Origin: Flavobacteriaceae bacterium
Lineage (GTDB): Bacteria; Bacteroidota; Bacteroidia; Flavobacteriales; Flavobacteriaceae
Reading direction: 5' to 3'
DNA: 64,000 nt
Assembly: GCA_016649715.1 (NCBI GenBank)
Contig: JAENXC010000008.1
Coordinates: forward strand, 62,001 to 126,000
Every line of letters begins with the position of its first letter. Position 1 is the first letter of the stretch. The translations under genes were made by a program, and so were the position numbers. This document shows positions 52,124 to 60,372 of the stretch, in pieces. The notes under the pieces were generated by a model. That model saw nothing but the letters and a program-made list of their open reading frames with translations. It searched no databases and was not told the DNA's origin.

Positions 52124-52172
52124 CAAATTTGCTTCATAATAAAGCTGAAATCAATAGGGCAATTGACGTATT
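52124..52172 (-). promoter_or_regulatory. Operator-promoter module 3 (short RNA / kinase B)
   Basis: On the minus strand AATACGTCAATTGCCCTATT (52172-52153), identical to module 1, then 21 bases, then CAAATTTG (52131-52124), one mismatch from TAnnTTTG. Confidence 0.72.
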
Positions 52173-52185
52173 CTCAGTTTTCAAG

Positions 52186-52235
52186 TATTCAGTAAGTCAG
52201 TAAATCGGCAATTCAGTACGCATTGGCCTGAGGTC
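52186..52235. repeat. CAGTAAGTCAGTAAATCGGCAATTCAGT-type degenerate repeat
   Basis: A run of TATTCAGT / GTCAGT / AATTCAGT words in the gap between kinase B and the DUF-type lipoprotein gene. It belongs with the CAGTAGGCAGT family seen at 53009 and 54008. The rest of the gap from here to 52377 shows nothing recognisable. Confidence 0.5.
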
Positions 52236-52377
52236 AGTGAAATCTTGAAAAACCTCTAAACTTTTAAACTCCTCAACTTATCGACCTTTTTTCAAAAAAT
52301 ACCGGAGGAAAAACTTGCGTTTCGCCCCCGGCCCACGTAAAAACCTCAACACTGAGATTTTCTTAAGTGCCTTTGAA

Positions 52378-52902
52378 CTATTTAAAATTCAAGTCAAAAG
52401 AACCATCAGTGATGTTCTTCAAGGATTGGTCACCATTTACATTCTTGGCCGTATAGTGAAAAGTTCCTTTAATATTAGTATCCGTTTTCTCGGAAACCTT
52501 AATTTCGCCTACAACCCCGCTGCCCTCATAAGGTGCGCTCCACGATTGTGCATTTTGCGGATTGTTTACGTCTATCTCGATATAAGTAGAATTCACAAAC
52601 ACATTTGTATCGCTGATCTCATAGGTGCCCGGTCCATCAAAACCGCCATTTATGCCAATCATAATAGCTTTTCCCGAAGCATCGGAACCTTGAATTATAA
52701 CTGTTGTTGCTCCATTTCCACTTGAAATGCTTGCGTAGGAAGCGATTTCAAGCGAGGTGAAATTGTTACCGTCCACTTTGGCCACAATTGTACCGGCACC
52801 AGCAGATCCGCCGCCGCCGCCGCCATCGTCTTTTTTACAAGAAGTTAAACTTATGGCAGTTACGGCCATCAATACTAAAATTGTTTTGTTGAGTATTTTC
52901 AT
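52378..52902 (-). CDS. Bacteroidota beta-sandwich lipoprotein with poly-glycine linker
   Basis: 174 residues. A lipoprotein signal peptide (lipobox SLTSC, Cys 22) is followed by KKDDGGGGGGSAGAG, a flexible linker after the lipidated cysteine that often marks surface-exposed lipoproteins. The rest is a small beta domain (VDGNNFTSLEIASYASIS, GPGTYEIS, GTFHYTAKN, ITDGSFDLNF) of the DUF6252-like type found in Bacteroidota. Function unknown. Operator-promoter module 4 lies 52 bases before the start, so it is the most likely non-regulatory output of the two-component cluster. Confidence 0.8.
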   Translation of the reverse strand: MKILNKTILVLMAVTAISLTSCKKDDGGGGGGSAGAGTIVAKVDGNNFTSLEIASYASISSGNGATTVIIQGSDASGKAIMIGINGGFDGPGTYEISDTNVFVNSTYIEIDVNNPQNAQSWSAPYEGSGVVGEIKVSEKTDTNIKGTFHYTAKNVNGDQSLKNITDGSFDLNFK

Positions 52903-52953
52903 TTTATTTTGGTTTAGTGTCCCGACGTGGCGGGTACGTTATTATTGTTGAAG

Positions 52954-53002
52954 CAAAATTGTGGCAATAGGGAAGGTTTCACAATAGGGCAATTGCCGTA
53001 TT
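52954..53002 (-). promoter_or_regulatory. Operator-promoter module 4 (lipoprotein gene)
   Basis: On the minus strand AATACGGCAATTGCCCTATT (53002-52983), the most symmetrical copy, then 21 bases, then CAATTTTG (52961-52954), one mismatch from TAnnTTTG. Confidence 0.75.
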
Positions 53003-53008
53003 CTTTTT

Positions 53009-53041
53009 AGTAGGCAGTATTCAGTGGCAGTAGGCAGTAAC
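53009..53041. repeat. TAGGCAGTATTCAGTGGCAGTAGGCAGT repeat
   Basis: Four to five copies of a GCAGTA/TTCAGT word directly after the GSCFA gene stop and before operator module 4. Same family as 54008-54067. Confidence 0.6.
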
Positions 53042-54003
53042 TAAAATTGAATGTGTCGAAATCTTTTTTGAAGAGAAGAAATCTTATGCTGTAGTTTTTC
53101 AGAAAACTGAATATGTTCGGAACTTTCCGGGTTGAAGGGCTTGTGGTTTAAACCATTTTGAATGGAAGCAATTTCCTTTTGAAGCGATTCTGTTTCCGAA
53201 TTAATCCAAACTTTGGAGAATTTCTTCCATATTATTTCAATGGCAGTTTTGTTGGGATGAAGCATATCATCGGCATAAAACCGATAATCGCGGAGCTCGT
53301 CCATCATTATTTCAAAAGAAGGAAAGTAGAAGGATTTACGATTTAGGATTGACGATTTACGATTTAAGAACTCGTGGATTGCGGAATGTAAATGTGCTTT
53401 GCTTCGCGAATTTTCTACAAAACCATCTTTAATATGACGCACGGGCGAAACGGTAGTTATAATTGAAATTTTTGGGTTTACAGTTGAAATCTTTTCTATT
53501 GTATTTTGAATACTTTTTGAAATAGTTTCAATGGAAAGCAATTCTTTTGTAAAATTCCGCTGCGGAAGTTTATGGCAGTTGGCAACTATTTCACCGTTTT
53601 CAATATTCCGATAAACCCAAGCCGTTCCAAAAGTGAAAATGATATGGGTTGAAGAAAAAAGCGCATCTCGCAAATGCTGAAGCGCCGAATTAAGATTCTT
53701 TAAAAATTCAGTTTTATCCAAAGATGAAAGCTCCGAATGGGTTTCAAAACATTTCCAAATTCCATTGTGCTGAAAAACGGTCGTTTCGGAAAAGGTTTCG
53801 TTTTCAATCGCCCGATAAATCAACTTCTCAATGGAAACCGGATTGAAAATTACCCCAAACGGATTCTGCAAATTCTGAAATTTAAAATAATCAAACTTCG
53901 ACCCGATATTCTCAGAAAAACAGCTTCCCAACAATAGTATTTTTGAAGAATAATCTATTTGATTTTCTTCGGGGTTAAGCGGTATTTCGGTTTGGAGTTT
54001 CAT
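53041..54003 (-). CDS. GSCFA-domain protein
   Basis: 320 residues. The name-giving motif appears as LLGSCFSENIG near residue 30 (GSCFSE), the nucleophile region of an SGNH-hydrolase-like fold. Later blocks NPFGVIFNPVSIE, HIIFTFGTAWVYR, TTVSPVRHIKDG and ADDMLHPN carry the Asn, and the Asp/His pair expected of the family. The substrate is unknown. Residues about 213-224 (NRKSSILNRKSF) are encoded by a GATTTACGATTTAGGATT repeat and look like an in-frame insertion. Confidence 0.85.
   Translation of the reverse strand: MKLQTEIPLNPEENQIDYSSKILLLGSCFSENIGSKFDYFKFQNLQNPFGVIFNPVSIEKLIYRAIENETFSETTVFQHNGIWKCFETHSELSSLDKTEFLKNLNSALQHLRDALFSSTHIIFTFGTAWVYRNIENGEIVANCHKLPQRNFTKELLSIETISKSIQNTIEKISTVNPKISIITTVSPVRHIKDGFVENSRSKAHLHSAIHEFLNRKSSILNRKSFYFPSFEIMMDELRDYRFYADDMLHPNKTAIEIIWKKFSKVWINSETESLQKEIASIQNGLNHKPFNPESSEHIQFSEKLQHKISSLQKRFRHIQF
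53333..53368. repeat. GATTTACGATTTAGGATT repeat inside the GSCFA gene
   Basis: Two GATTTACGATTTA units separated by GGATTGAC, read on the minus strand as LNRKSSILNRKS. Similar words occur in intergenic gaps, for example 4940-4962. Confidence 0.7.
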
Positions 54004-54007
54004 GTTT

Positions 54008-54067
54008 TAGTATTCAGTTTACAGTAGCAGTTTGCAGTACTGAATACTGCCACTGCAAACTGCTACT
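54008..54067. repeat. Inverted repeat AGTAGCAGTTTGCAGT at the end of alaS
   Basis: AGTAGCAGTTTGCAGT (54023-54038) and its perfect complement (54052-54067) form a 16-bp stem with a 13-base loop. The right arm includes the alaS stop codon, so it probably serves as the alaS terminator or stabilises its 3' end. Confidence 0.75.
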
Positions 54068-56675
54068 TTATAAATTCTTTTGCTTTTTCCAAAGCCTCAT
54101 CAATTCCCGCTGGATTCTTCCCTCCCGCGGTTGCAAAGAAAGCTTGTCCGCCGCCGCCGCCTTGAATGTATTCGCCCAATTCGCGGATAATTTTTCCGGC
54201 ATCGAGGTTTTTTTCGGTTGCCAATTCTTTTGAAATATAGCACGCCAACAATGCTTTTTCGTCTTGTTCGGCACCAAAGACCAAAAATAAATTTTCGGTT
54301 TCACCACCCATTTCGAAAGCCAAATCTTTCATGCCACCCGCGTCCAAATCAATCTTTTTGGCGAGGAAATTCACACCGTTGATATTTTTTATTTCAGCTT
54401 TCAATTCGCCTTTCATATTCTTGGCTTTCTCCTTCAACAACTGCTGAATTTGTCTCTGCAAATGGCTATTTTCTTCCTGTAATGATTCAACCGCTTTTAC
54501 AGGATCCTGCGCATTGTTCAACGCTTTTTGAAGTGATGCGAAAGATTCACTTCTGTCCATAAAATACCGTTTCGCTGCATCGCCGGTAATAGCTTCAATC
54601 CTTCTGATTCCTGAGGCAACCGCTCCTTCCGAAGTGATGATAAAATGCCAAATATCATTCGTGTTTTGCACATGCGTTCCGCCGCAAAGCTCCATCGATT
54701 TTCCAAATTTTATGGCACGAACGGCATCGCCATATTTCTCTCCGAAAAGAGCAATTGTACCTTCGTCTATCGCTTGTTGATATGGGATATTTCGTCTTTC
54801 TTCCAAAGCAATTCCTTCGCGGATACGGGCGTTTACAAAATCTTCAACTTGTTTCAGTTCCTCATCGCTCACTTTTGCGAAATGTGAAAAATCAAAACGC
54901 AGGTTTCGGCTGTGCACCATACTTCCCTTTTGGGCCACGTGTGTTCCGAGAATATTTCGCAAGCCTTGGTGCAGCAAGTGCGTGGCCGTGTGGTTTGCTG
55001 CGGTACGATTTCGCTGTTTTTCATCTACAACAGCTATAAAAGAGGATTCAGGATTTCGCGGAAGTGTTTTTGTAAAATGAATAATAAGATTGTTCTCCTT
55101 TTTTGTATCAACAATATAAGTTATGCCACCATCCGTAGCTTTTAAATAGCCTTTGTCGCCCACTTGGCCGCCGCCTTCGGGATAAAAAGGCGTGAGGTTG
55201 AAAACCAATTGGTACATTTCACCATCTTTTTTGCTTTCCACTTTTCGGTAGCGGGTAATTTTTACTTGGGTTTCCAAAGTATCGTAGCCCACAAATTCCT
55301 CAACATCATCTTTTTCCAAAACAACCCAGTCGCCCGTTTCTACTTTTGTGGCGGCGCGGGAACGTTCTTTTTGTTGTTGCAGTTCGGCATCAAATTCTTT
55401 TTCAATTAAGGAATACCCGCGTTCGCGAAGTATTAAGGCCGTTAAATCTATCGGGAAGCCAAAAGTATCGTAAAGTTCAAATGCTTTTTTTCCTGAAATT
55501 TCTTTGGAATCTGCCGTTTCAATAACGTTTTCAAGCAACACCAAACCTTGGTCCAACGTTCGCAAAAACGATTGTTCCTCTTCTCGAATAACGTTTGTTA
55601 TAAGATTTTTTTCAGTAATAAGTTCAGGGAAAGCCTCGCCCATTTGCGCGGAAAGCGTTTCAATCAACTTATAAATGAAAGGTTCTTTTTTGTCCAAAAA
55701 CGTAAATCCGTAACGGATTGCTCTTCTTAAAATCCTTCTTATTACATAACCAGCGCCGGTATTGCTCGGAAGCTGACCGTCTGCAATTGAAAATGCAACA
55801 GCACGAACGTGATCCGCAATCACTCGGGTTGCTATGTCTTTTTTCTCATCGTTTCCGTATGTTGAATTGGTAATTGCTCCAATTTCACGAATTAAAGGTG
55901 TAAAAACATCAGTGTCATAATTACTCTGTTTATTTTGAAGCGCCATGCACAAACGCTCAAAACCCATCCCGGTATCAACGTGCTGCGCGGGCAGTTTTTC
56001 GAGGTTACCGTTGGCTTTCCGGTTGAATTGCATAAAAACCAAGTTCCAGATTTCCACTACTTGCGGATGGTCGTTGTTTACCAAATCCTTCCCGGGAATT
56101 TTAGCTTTTTCTTCCGCAGAACGGATATCCACGTGAATTTCGCTGCACGGACCGCAGGGGCCTTGGTCGCCCATTTCCCAGAAATTATCTTTTTTGTTCC
56201 CGTTCAGAATTCGTTCTTCCGGCACAAATTGTTTCCAAAGATTATACGCTTCGGTATCGCGCTCCAAACCTTCGTTTTCGTCGCCTTCAAAAATGGTTAC
56301 GTACAGATTTTCTTTGTCAATTTTATATACTTCGGTCAAAAGTTCCCACGCCCACTCTATTGCTTCTTTTTTAAAGTAGTCTCCAAAACTCCAATTCCCC
56401 AGCATTTCAAACATGGTGTGATGATAGGTATCCATCCCCACTTCTTCCAAATCGTTGTGTTTTCCACTAACGCGAAGGCATTTTTGGGTATCGGCAATTC
56501 GTTTGCTTTTCGGCTTTCCATTTCCCAGGAAATATTCCTTAAACGGTGCCATCCCGCTATTTATGAACATCAGCGTTGGGTCGTTCTTTACGACCATGGG
56601 TGCCGATGGAACAATAAGGTGTTGTTTCGACTTAAAAAATTCTAAAAACTGGGAACGTATTTCCTTGGAGTTCAT
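54063..56675 (-). CDS. alaS: Alanyl-tRNA synthetase
   Basis: Class II synthetase of 870 residues that charges tRNA-Ala. The N-terminal catalytic core shows [16 protein letters not shown] and [11 protein letters not shown] (motif 2 area) and [13 protein letters not shown]. The editing domain has the zinc-binding [11 protein letters not shown] and CGGTHVQNT. The C-terminal C-Ala domain ends with the glycine-rich [22 protein letters not shown]. Full length for the family. It is divergent from the M23 peptidase gene. Confidence 0.97.
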   Translation of the reverse strand: MNSKEIRSQFLEFFKSKQHLIVPSAPMVVKNDPTLMFINSGMAPFKEYFLGNGKPKSKRIADTQKCLRVSGKHNDLEEVGMDTYHHTMFEMLGNWSFGDYFKKEAIEWAWELLTEVYKIDKENLYVTIFEGDENEGLERDTEAYNLWKQFVPEERILNGNKKDNFWEMGDQGPCGPCSEIHVDIRSAEEKAKIPGKDLVNNDHPQVVEIWNLVFMQFNRKANGNLEKLPAQHVDTGMGFERLCMALQNKQSNYDTDVFTPLIREIGAITNSTYGNDEKKDIATRVIADHVRAVAFSIADGQLPSNTGAGYVIRRILRRAIRYGFTFLDKKEPFIYKLIETLSAQMGEAFPELITEKNLITNVIREEEQSFLRTLDQGLVLLENVIETADSKEISGKKAFELYDTFGFPIDLTALILRERGYSLIEKEFDAELQQQKERSRAATKVETGDWVVLEKDDVEEFVGYDTLETQVKITRYRKVESKKDGEMYQLVFNLTPFYPEGGGQVGDKGYLKATDGGITYIVDTKKENNLIIHFTKTLPRNPESSFIAVVDEKQRNRTAANHTATHLLHQGLRNILGTHVAQKGSMVHSRNLRFDFSHFAKVSDEELKQVEDFVNARIREGIALEERRNIPYQQAIDEGTIALFGEKYGDAVRAIKFGKSMELCGGTHVQNTNDIWHFIITSEGAVASGIRRIEAITGDAAKRYFMDRSESFASLQKALNNAQDPVKAVESLQEENSHLQRQIQQLLKEKAKNMKGELKAEIKNINGVNFLAKKIDLDAGGMKDLAFEMGGETENLFLVFGAEQDEKALLACYISKELATEKNLDAGKIIRELGEYIQGGGGGQAFFATAGGKNPAGIDEALEKAKEFIK

Positions 56676-56704
56676 TTCTTATAAATTTATGCTAAAATTA
56701 AAGG

Positions 56705-56736
56705 TTGCGCGCACTGGCAAACAATTTCTATATTTG
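56705..56736 (+). promoter_or_regulatory. Promoter of the M23 peptidase operon
   Basis: TTG (56705-56707), 21 bases, then TATATTTG (56729-56736), an exact TAnnTTTG. The start codon is about 60 bases further on. Confidence 0.7.
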
Positions 56737-56798
56737 TAAAAACGTTACCTTTAATTCGCGCAAACAAGCAACGCGCAAAAATAGCAATTTTTTAATGC

Positions 56799-57776
56799 AT
56801 GTCTAAGGTTAAATATTACTACGATAGCGACACGCTTTCGTATCGAAAAATAGAAAGGAAAAAGGGACGAAAACTCAAGATTTTTGCTCTGAGCCTTTTG
56901 GGAATGTTTTTGAGCGGATTTTTACTGCTTTTGGTTTACATAAATCTTCCTTCCGTTCAAACGCCAAAGGAGCTTTCTTTACAACGGGAGTTGAACAATA
57001 TGCAGCTTCAGTTTGAACTTTTAAACAAAAAAATGAATCAGGCACAGGCTGTTCTCGGAGAAGTGGAGGACCGCGACAACAATTTGTACCGCGTTTATTT
57101 TGAATCAAACCCCATTCCCGAGGAACAGCGAAAAGCAGGATTTGGAGGGATAAACAGATATAAGGATCTGGAGGGTTTTGACAATTCAAAATTGATTATA
57201 AACACTACACGAAATCTGGATATTTTGACAAAACAGATTGTGGTGCAGTCTAAATCTTTGGATGAAATTGCCAAACTTGCAGAGGAAAAGGAAAAGCTTT
57301 TGGCTGCAATCCCAGCAATTCAACCCGTGAAAAATGAAGACTTGACACGAATGGCTTCTGGCTTTGGTTACAGGACCGATCCTTTTACAAAAGCGCACAA
57401 GTTCCATTACGGAATGGATTTTACCGCCCCACGCGGAACTCCCGTTTATGCCACGGGCGATGGCGTAGTAGCGCGCGCAGATAATACTGCCACTGGCTAT
57501 GGAAACCACGTTGTGATAGACCACGGTTACGGTTACGAAAGTCTGTATGCACATTTGTACAAATACAATGTTCGTGCGGGACAAAAAGTGCAGCGCGGGG
57601 ACATTATCGGTTTTGTGGGAAGTACTGGAAGAAGTGAAGCCCCACACTGCCATTACGAAGTTTTTAAGGACGGTGAACGCATAAACCCCATTAATTTTTA
57701 TTACGGAAGTTTAACCGCGGAAGAATTTGCGGAAATACTGAAAAAATCACAAGAGGAAAACCAATCTCTTGATTAA
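56799..57776 (+). CDS. M23-family (LytM-type) metallopeptidase, membrane-anchored
   Basis: 325 residues: a basic N-terminus, one transmembrane helix (about 29-49), a coiled coil (about 60-95) and a C-terminal LytM domain. Zinc ligands are visible: H and D in HKFHYGMDFTAP and the HxH in APHCHYEVF; GTPVYATGDGVV and GNHVVIDHGYGYESLYAHL are standard. It should cut peptidoglycan cross-links or activate an amidase. The following MerR gene is 43 bases away and probably co-transcribed. Confidence 0.92.
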   Translation: MSKVKYYYDSDTLSYRKIERKKGRKLKIFALSLLGMFLSGFLLLLVYINLPSVQTPKELSLQRELNNMQLQFELLNKKMNQAQAVLGEVEDRDNNLYRVYFESNPIPEEQRKAGFGGINRYKDLEGFDNSKLIINTTRNLDILTKQIVVQSKSLDEIAKLAEEKEKLLAAIPAIQPVKNEDLTRMASGFGYRTDPFTKAHKFHYGMDFTAPRGTPVYATGDGVVARADNTATGYGNHVVIDHGYGYESLYAHLYKYNVRAGQKVQRGDIIGFVGSTGRSEAPHCHYEVFKDGERINPINFYYGSLTAEEFAEILKKSQEENQSLD

Positions 57777-57819
57777 AAACAATTCAAAACTCATAACTCA
57801 TAACTCATAACTAAAAATA

Positions 57820-58149
57820 ATGCACATAGACCTGCCCGAAAAACTATATTACAGCATTGGCGAAGTGGCCGAGGCTTTTAGCGTGAACACCTCGCTAATA
57901 CGGTTTTGGGAGAAGGAATTTGATGCGCTAAAACCAAAAAAAAACGCCAAGGGCAACCGAAAGTTTACACCGCAGGACATCCAAAACCTGGAACTCATTT
58001 ATCATCTGGTAAAAGAACGCGGGTTCACGCTTGAAGGCGCAAAAATCCACTTAAAGGAAAACAAACAAAAAACGCTGGACCAGTTTGCGATTATCCGTAA
58101 ATTGGAAGGAGTAAAAGCAGAACTTTTAAAAATCAAAGAACAACTCTAA
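57820..58149 (+). CDS. MerR-family transcriptional regulator
   Basis: 109 residues: a MerR winged helix-turn-helix (YYSIGEVAEAFSVNTSLIRFWEKEFDALKPKKNAKGNRKFTPQDI) and a short coiled coil, with no C-terminal effector domain. Ligand and targets are unknown. It is preceded by three tandem TCATAAC words (57788-57812), a local direct repeat that overlaps the probable leader. Co-occurrence with an M23 peptidase upstream and lemA downstream is a common Bacteroidota arrangement as far as I remember. Confidence 0.9.
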   Translation: MHIDLPEKLYYSIGEVAEAFSVNTSLIRFWEKEFDALKPKKNAKGNRKFTPQDIQNLELIYHLVKERGFTLEGAKIHLKENKQKTLDQFAIIRKLEGVKAELLKIKEQL

Positions 58150-58163
58150 AAATCAATTTTATC

Positions 58164-58772
58164 ATGAAAAAATGGCTACCTATCATTATTATTCTCGGCA
58201 TCATCCTGCTAATTGGCGCCTATATGGCGAGATTAAACAACAAACTGGTCGTGCTGGACCAAAATGCAATTGCGCAGTGGGCAAATGTTGAAAGCTCCTA
58301 CCAGCGCCGAGCAGACCTTATCCCCAATATTGTGAGCACCGCAAAAGGCTATGCCGAATTTGAACAGTCCACTTTAATTGCCGTGACGGAAGCCCGAAGT
58401 AAGGCAACATCCGTAACTATTGATCCTTCAAACATTACACCCGAACAACTGGCACAGTATCAAGAAGCCCAAGCAGGTGTTACCTCTGCCCTTTCGCGTT
58501 TGTTAGCCGTTTTTGAAAGATATCCAGATTTAAAGGCTAACGAAAATTTCAAGGAATTAATTAACGAATTGGAACGCACAGAAAACCGCATCAATGTTGA
58601 ACGCAACAGATTTAATGGTGCTGCTAAAGAATTGAACACTAAATTAAATCAATTCCCGACAAAAATATTTGCGGGTATGTTGGGCTTCCACGAAAAAGCA
58701 TATTTCAAAGCAGATGCCGGCAGTGAGAACGCTCCAAAAGTGGATTTTGACTTCGGAAAAGATAAGAAATAA
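58164..58772 (+). CDS. LemA-family membrane protein
   Basis: 202 residues: an N-terminal transmembrane helix (about 5-22) and the LemA helical domain with NNKLVVLDQNAIAQWANVESSYQRRADLIPNIV, the family hallmark. LemA proteins are of uncertain function and usually sit beside TPM-domain proteins, as here. It is 14 bases after the MerR gene and 125 bases before the first TPM gene; that gap contains a GGCAGTAGCAGTTGGCA repeat. Confidence 0.93.
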   Translation: MKKWLPIIIILGIILLIGAYMARLNNKLVVLDQNAIAQWANVESSYQRRADLIPNIVSTAKGYAEFEQSTLIAVTEARSKATSVTIDPSNITPEQLAQYQEAQAGVTSALSRLLAVFERYPDLKANENFKELINELERTENRINVERNRFNGAAKELNTKLNQFPTKIFAGMLGFHEKAYFKADAGSENAPKVDFDFGKDKK

Positions 58773-58897
58773 GTATCTCCACCTGCGCTGAAAAAGCTTT
58801 GGTGGACAAGAGTTGGCAGTAGCAGTTGGCATTTGTTGCGGCTGAAAGTATTGTTAGCTGAAAATTATTTTAGGATTTATAAAAACCCAAAACAACC

Positions 58898-59359
58898 ATG
58901 TCTAAAGTTGAAGATTTTCTTACTTCGGAAGAAGAAGTCGCTATTATTGAAGCCATTCGCATTGCTGAAAAAAATACTTCGGGCGAAATACGCGTGCATT
59001 TGGAACCCACTTCCATTTCTGCAGAAGAACCCAAAGAACGCATTGATGCCTTTGACCGCGCAGCTGAAGTTTTTGATATGCTCCACATGGACAATACCAA
59101 AGAGAGCAATGGCGTGCTCATTTACGTTGCGGTGCAAGACAGAACGCTCGTAATTATGGGCGATAAGGGTATCAACGATATTGTGGGCCAGAATTTTTGG
59201 GAAAGCACCAAAGACATTATCATCAACCATTTCAAAAATGGCGATATGAAACAAGGCTTGGTGGAAGGAATCTTAAAGGCCGGCGAACAGTTGAAAAAAT
59301 ATTTCCCGTATAAAAAAGACGATAAAAACGAATTGTCGAATGATATTTCGGTGGGGTAA
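58898..59359 (+). CDS. TPM-domain protein, cytosolic form
   Basis: 153 residues with a single TPM (YgcG/TPM phosphatase-like) domain: FLTSEEEVAIIEAIRIAEKNTSGEIRVHLE, then ESNGVLIYVAVQDRTLVIMGDKGIN and the ending GDMKQGLVEGILKAGEQLKKYFP. There is no signal peptide or membrane helix. It is the middle gene of a lemA-TPM-TPM set. The following 46-base gap contains a GGCTGTTGCAGTTGGCAGT repeat. Confidence 0.9.
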   Translation: MSKVEDFLTSEEEVAIIEAIRIAEKNTSGEIRVHLEPTSISAEEPKERIDAFDRAAEVFDMLHMDNTKESNGVLIYVAVQDRTLVIMGDKGINDIVGQNFWESTKDIIINHFKNGDMKQGLVEGILKAGEQLKKYFPYKKDDKNELSNDISVG

Positions 59360-59405
59360 TTTTAAGTAATCAGGTGGCTGTTGCAGTTGGCAGTAATAAA
59401 TTTCA

Positions 59406-60185
59406 ATGAAAAAAAATCTTCAGAAATATAAAATACTATTTGCTTTAATTGCCATTGCATTTTTGTCTGAAAATGTTTTGGCGCAATATGAAATTCCTCC
59501 AAAACCTTCCGTTCAGACTTCACTTTATGATTATGTAAATCTGCTTACGCCTTCACAAAAAACTGCACTGGAAAACAAGCTGATTCGTTATGCCGATTCC
59601 ACTTCCACACAAATTGTTTGTATCATTATTGGCTCCACAAATGGAGAGGACATTTCAATGCTCGGCGCAGAATGGGGCCAGAAATGGGGTATCGGCCAAA
59701 AAGGAGAGGACAACGGAATTGTAATTACACTTGCCAAAGACGACCGAAAAGTTGATATAAATACGGGATACGGAATTGAATACCGGATCACCGATTTAAT
59801 GTCTGAACGCATCATAAACCGCATCATGATTCCCGAATTTAAAGAAGGGAACTTCTATGCAGGTTTAGATCAAGGCAGCGATGCCATTTTTGCAGCCTTG
59901 AAAGGCGAATTCAAGGAAGACCGCGATTTCGGAAAAAAAGACAGCGGCCACATTCCGTTTTTTATCATCTTCGTTTTTATCATCATTATTCTTGCTTTAA
60001 TCCGTAGAGGAGGCAAAGGCGGAAAAGGTGGCGGCGGAAGTTTGCTTGATATTATTGTGCTCAGCAGTCTTGGCCGTGGCGGATTTGGCGGTGGCGGAGG
60101 TAGCTTTGGCGGCGGAGGCGGTGGTTTTGGTGGCGGCTTTGGCGGTGGTGGCTTTGGTGGTGGCGGTGCAAGTGGTGGGTGGTAG
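59406..60185 (+). CDS. TPM-domain protein, exported and glycine-rich
   Basis: 259 residues: signal peptide (about 1-26), TPM domain (about 38-165, YVNLLTPSQKTALENKL, NGIVITLAKDDRKVDINTGYGIEYRITD), a transmembrane helix (about 178-197) and a tail that is almost pure Gly/Phe/Ser (about 200-259). The glycine tail is typical of the exported TPM partner of LemA. The catalytic potential of the domain in this setting is not established. Confidence 0.92.
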   Translation: MKKNLQKYKILFALIAIAFLSENVLAQYEIPPKPSVQTSLYDYVNLLTPSQKTALENKLIRYADSTSTQIVCIIIGSTNGEDISMLGAEWGQKWGIGQKGEDNGIVITLAKDDRKVDINTGYGIEYRITDLMSERIINRIMIPEFKEGNFYAGLDQGSDAIFAALKGEFKEDRDFGKKDSGHIPFFIIFVFIIIILALIRRGGKGGKGGGGSLLDIIVLSSLGRGGFGGGGGSFGGGGGGFGGGFGGGGFGGGGASGGW

Positions 60186-60208
60186 AAGCCCCTAACCCCC
60201 GAAGGGAA
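60186..60208. repeat. CCCCTAACCCCCGAAGGG repeat after the TPM gene
   Basis: A single unit of the family at 27551-27702, directly after the stop codon. The rest of the 187-base gap before hutU shows nothing recognisable. Confidence 0.6.
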
Positions 60209-60372
60209 CTGCCAGTGAACATAAAATTTGTCTTTTCAATTGGTTAATCATTCAAAGATTCTTCCAAACCCAGAGCAGTGGAAAATAGTACTGCCGAATT
60301 TTGCATTTACAAATCCAGTAAAGTATTTTAGTTACTGATAAAAAAACTTAGTGCCTTAAAAATTATCAAAGC

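Noticed and set aside
57786-57813. Tandem TCATAAC words as an iteron-type origin or operator
   Set aside because: There are only three short copies, no replication gene nearby, and similar degenerate tandem words are common in gaps throughout the window.
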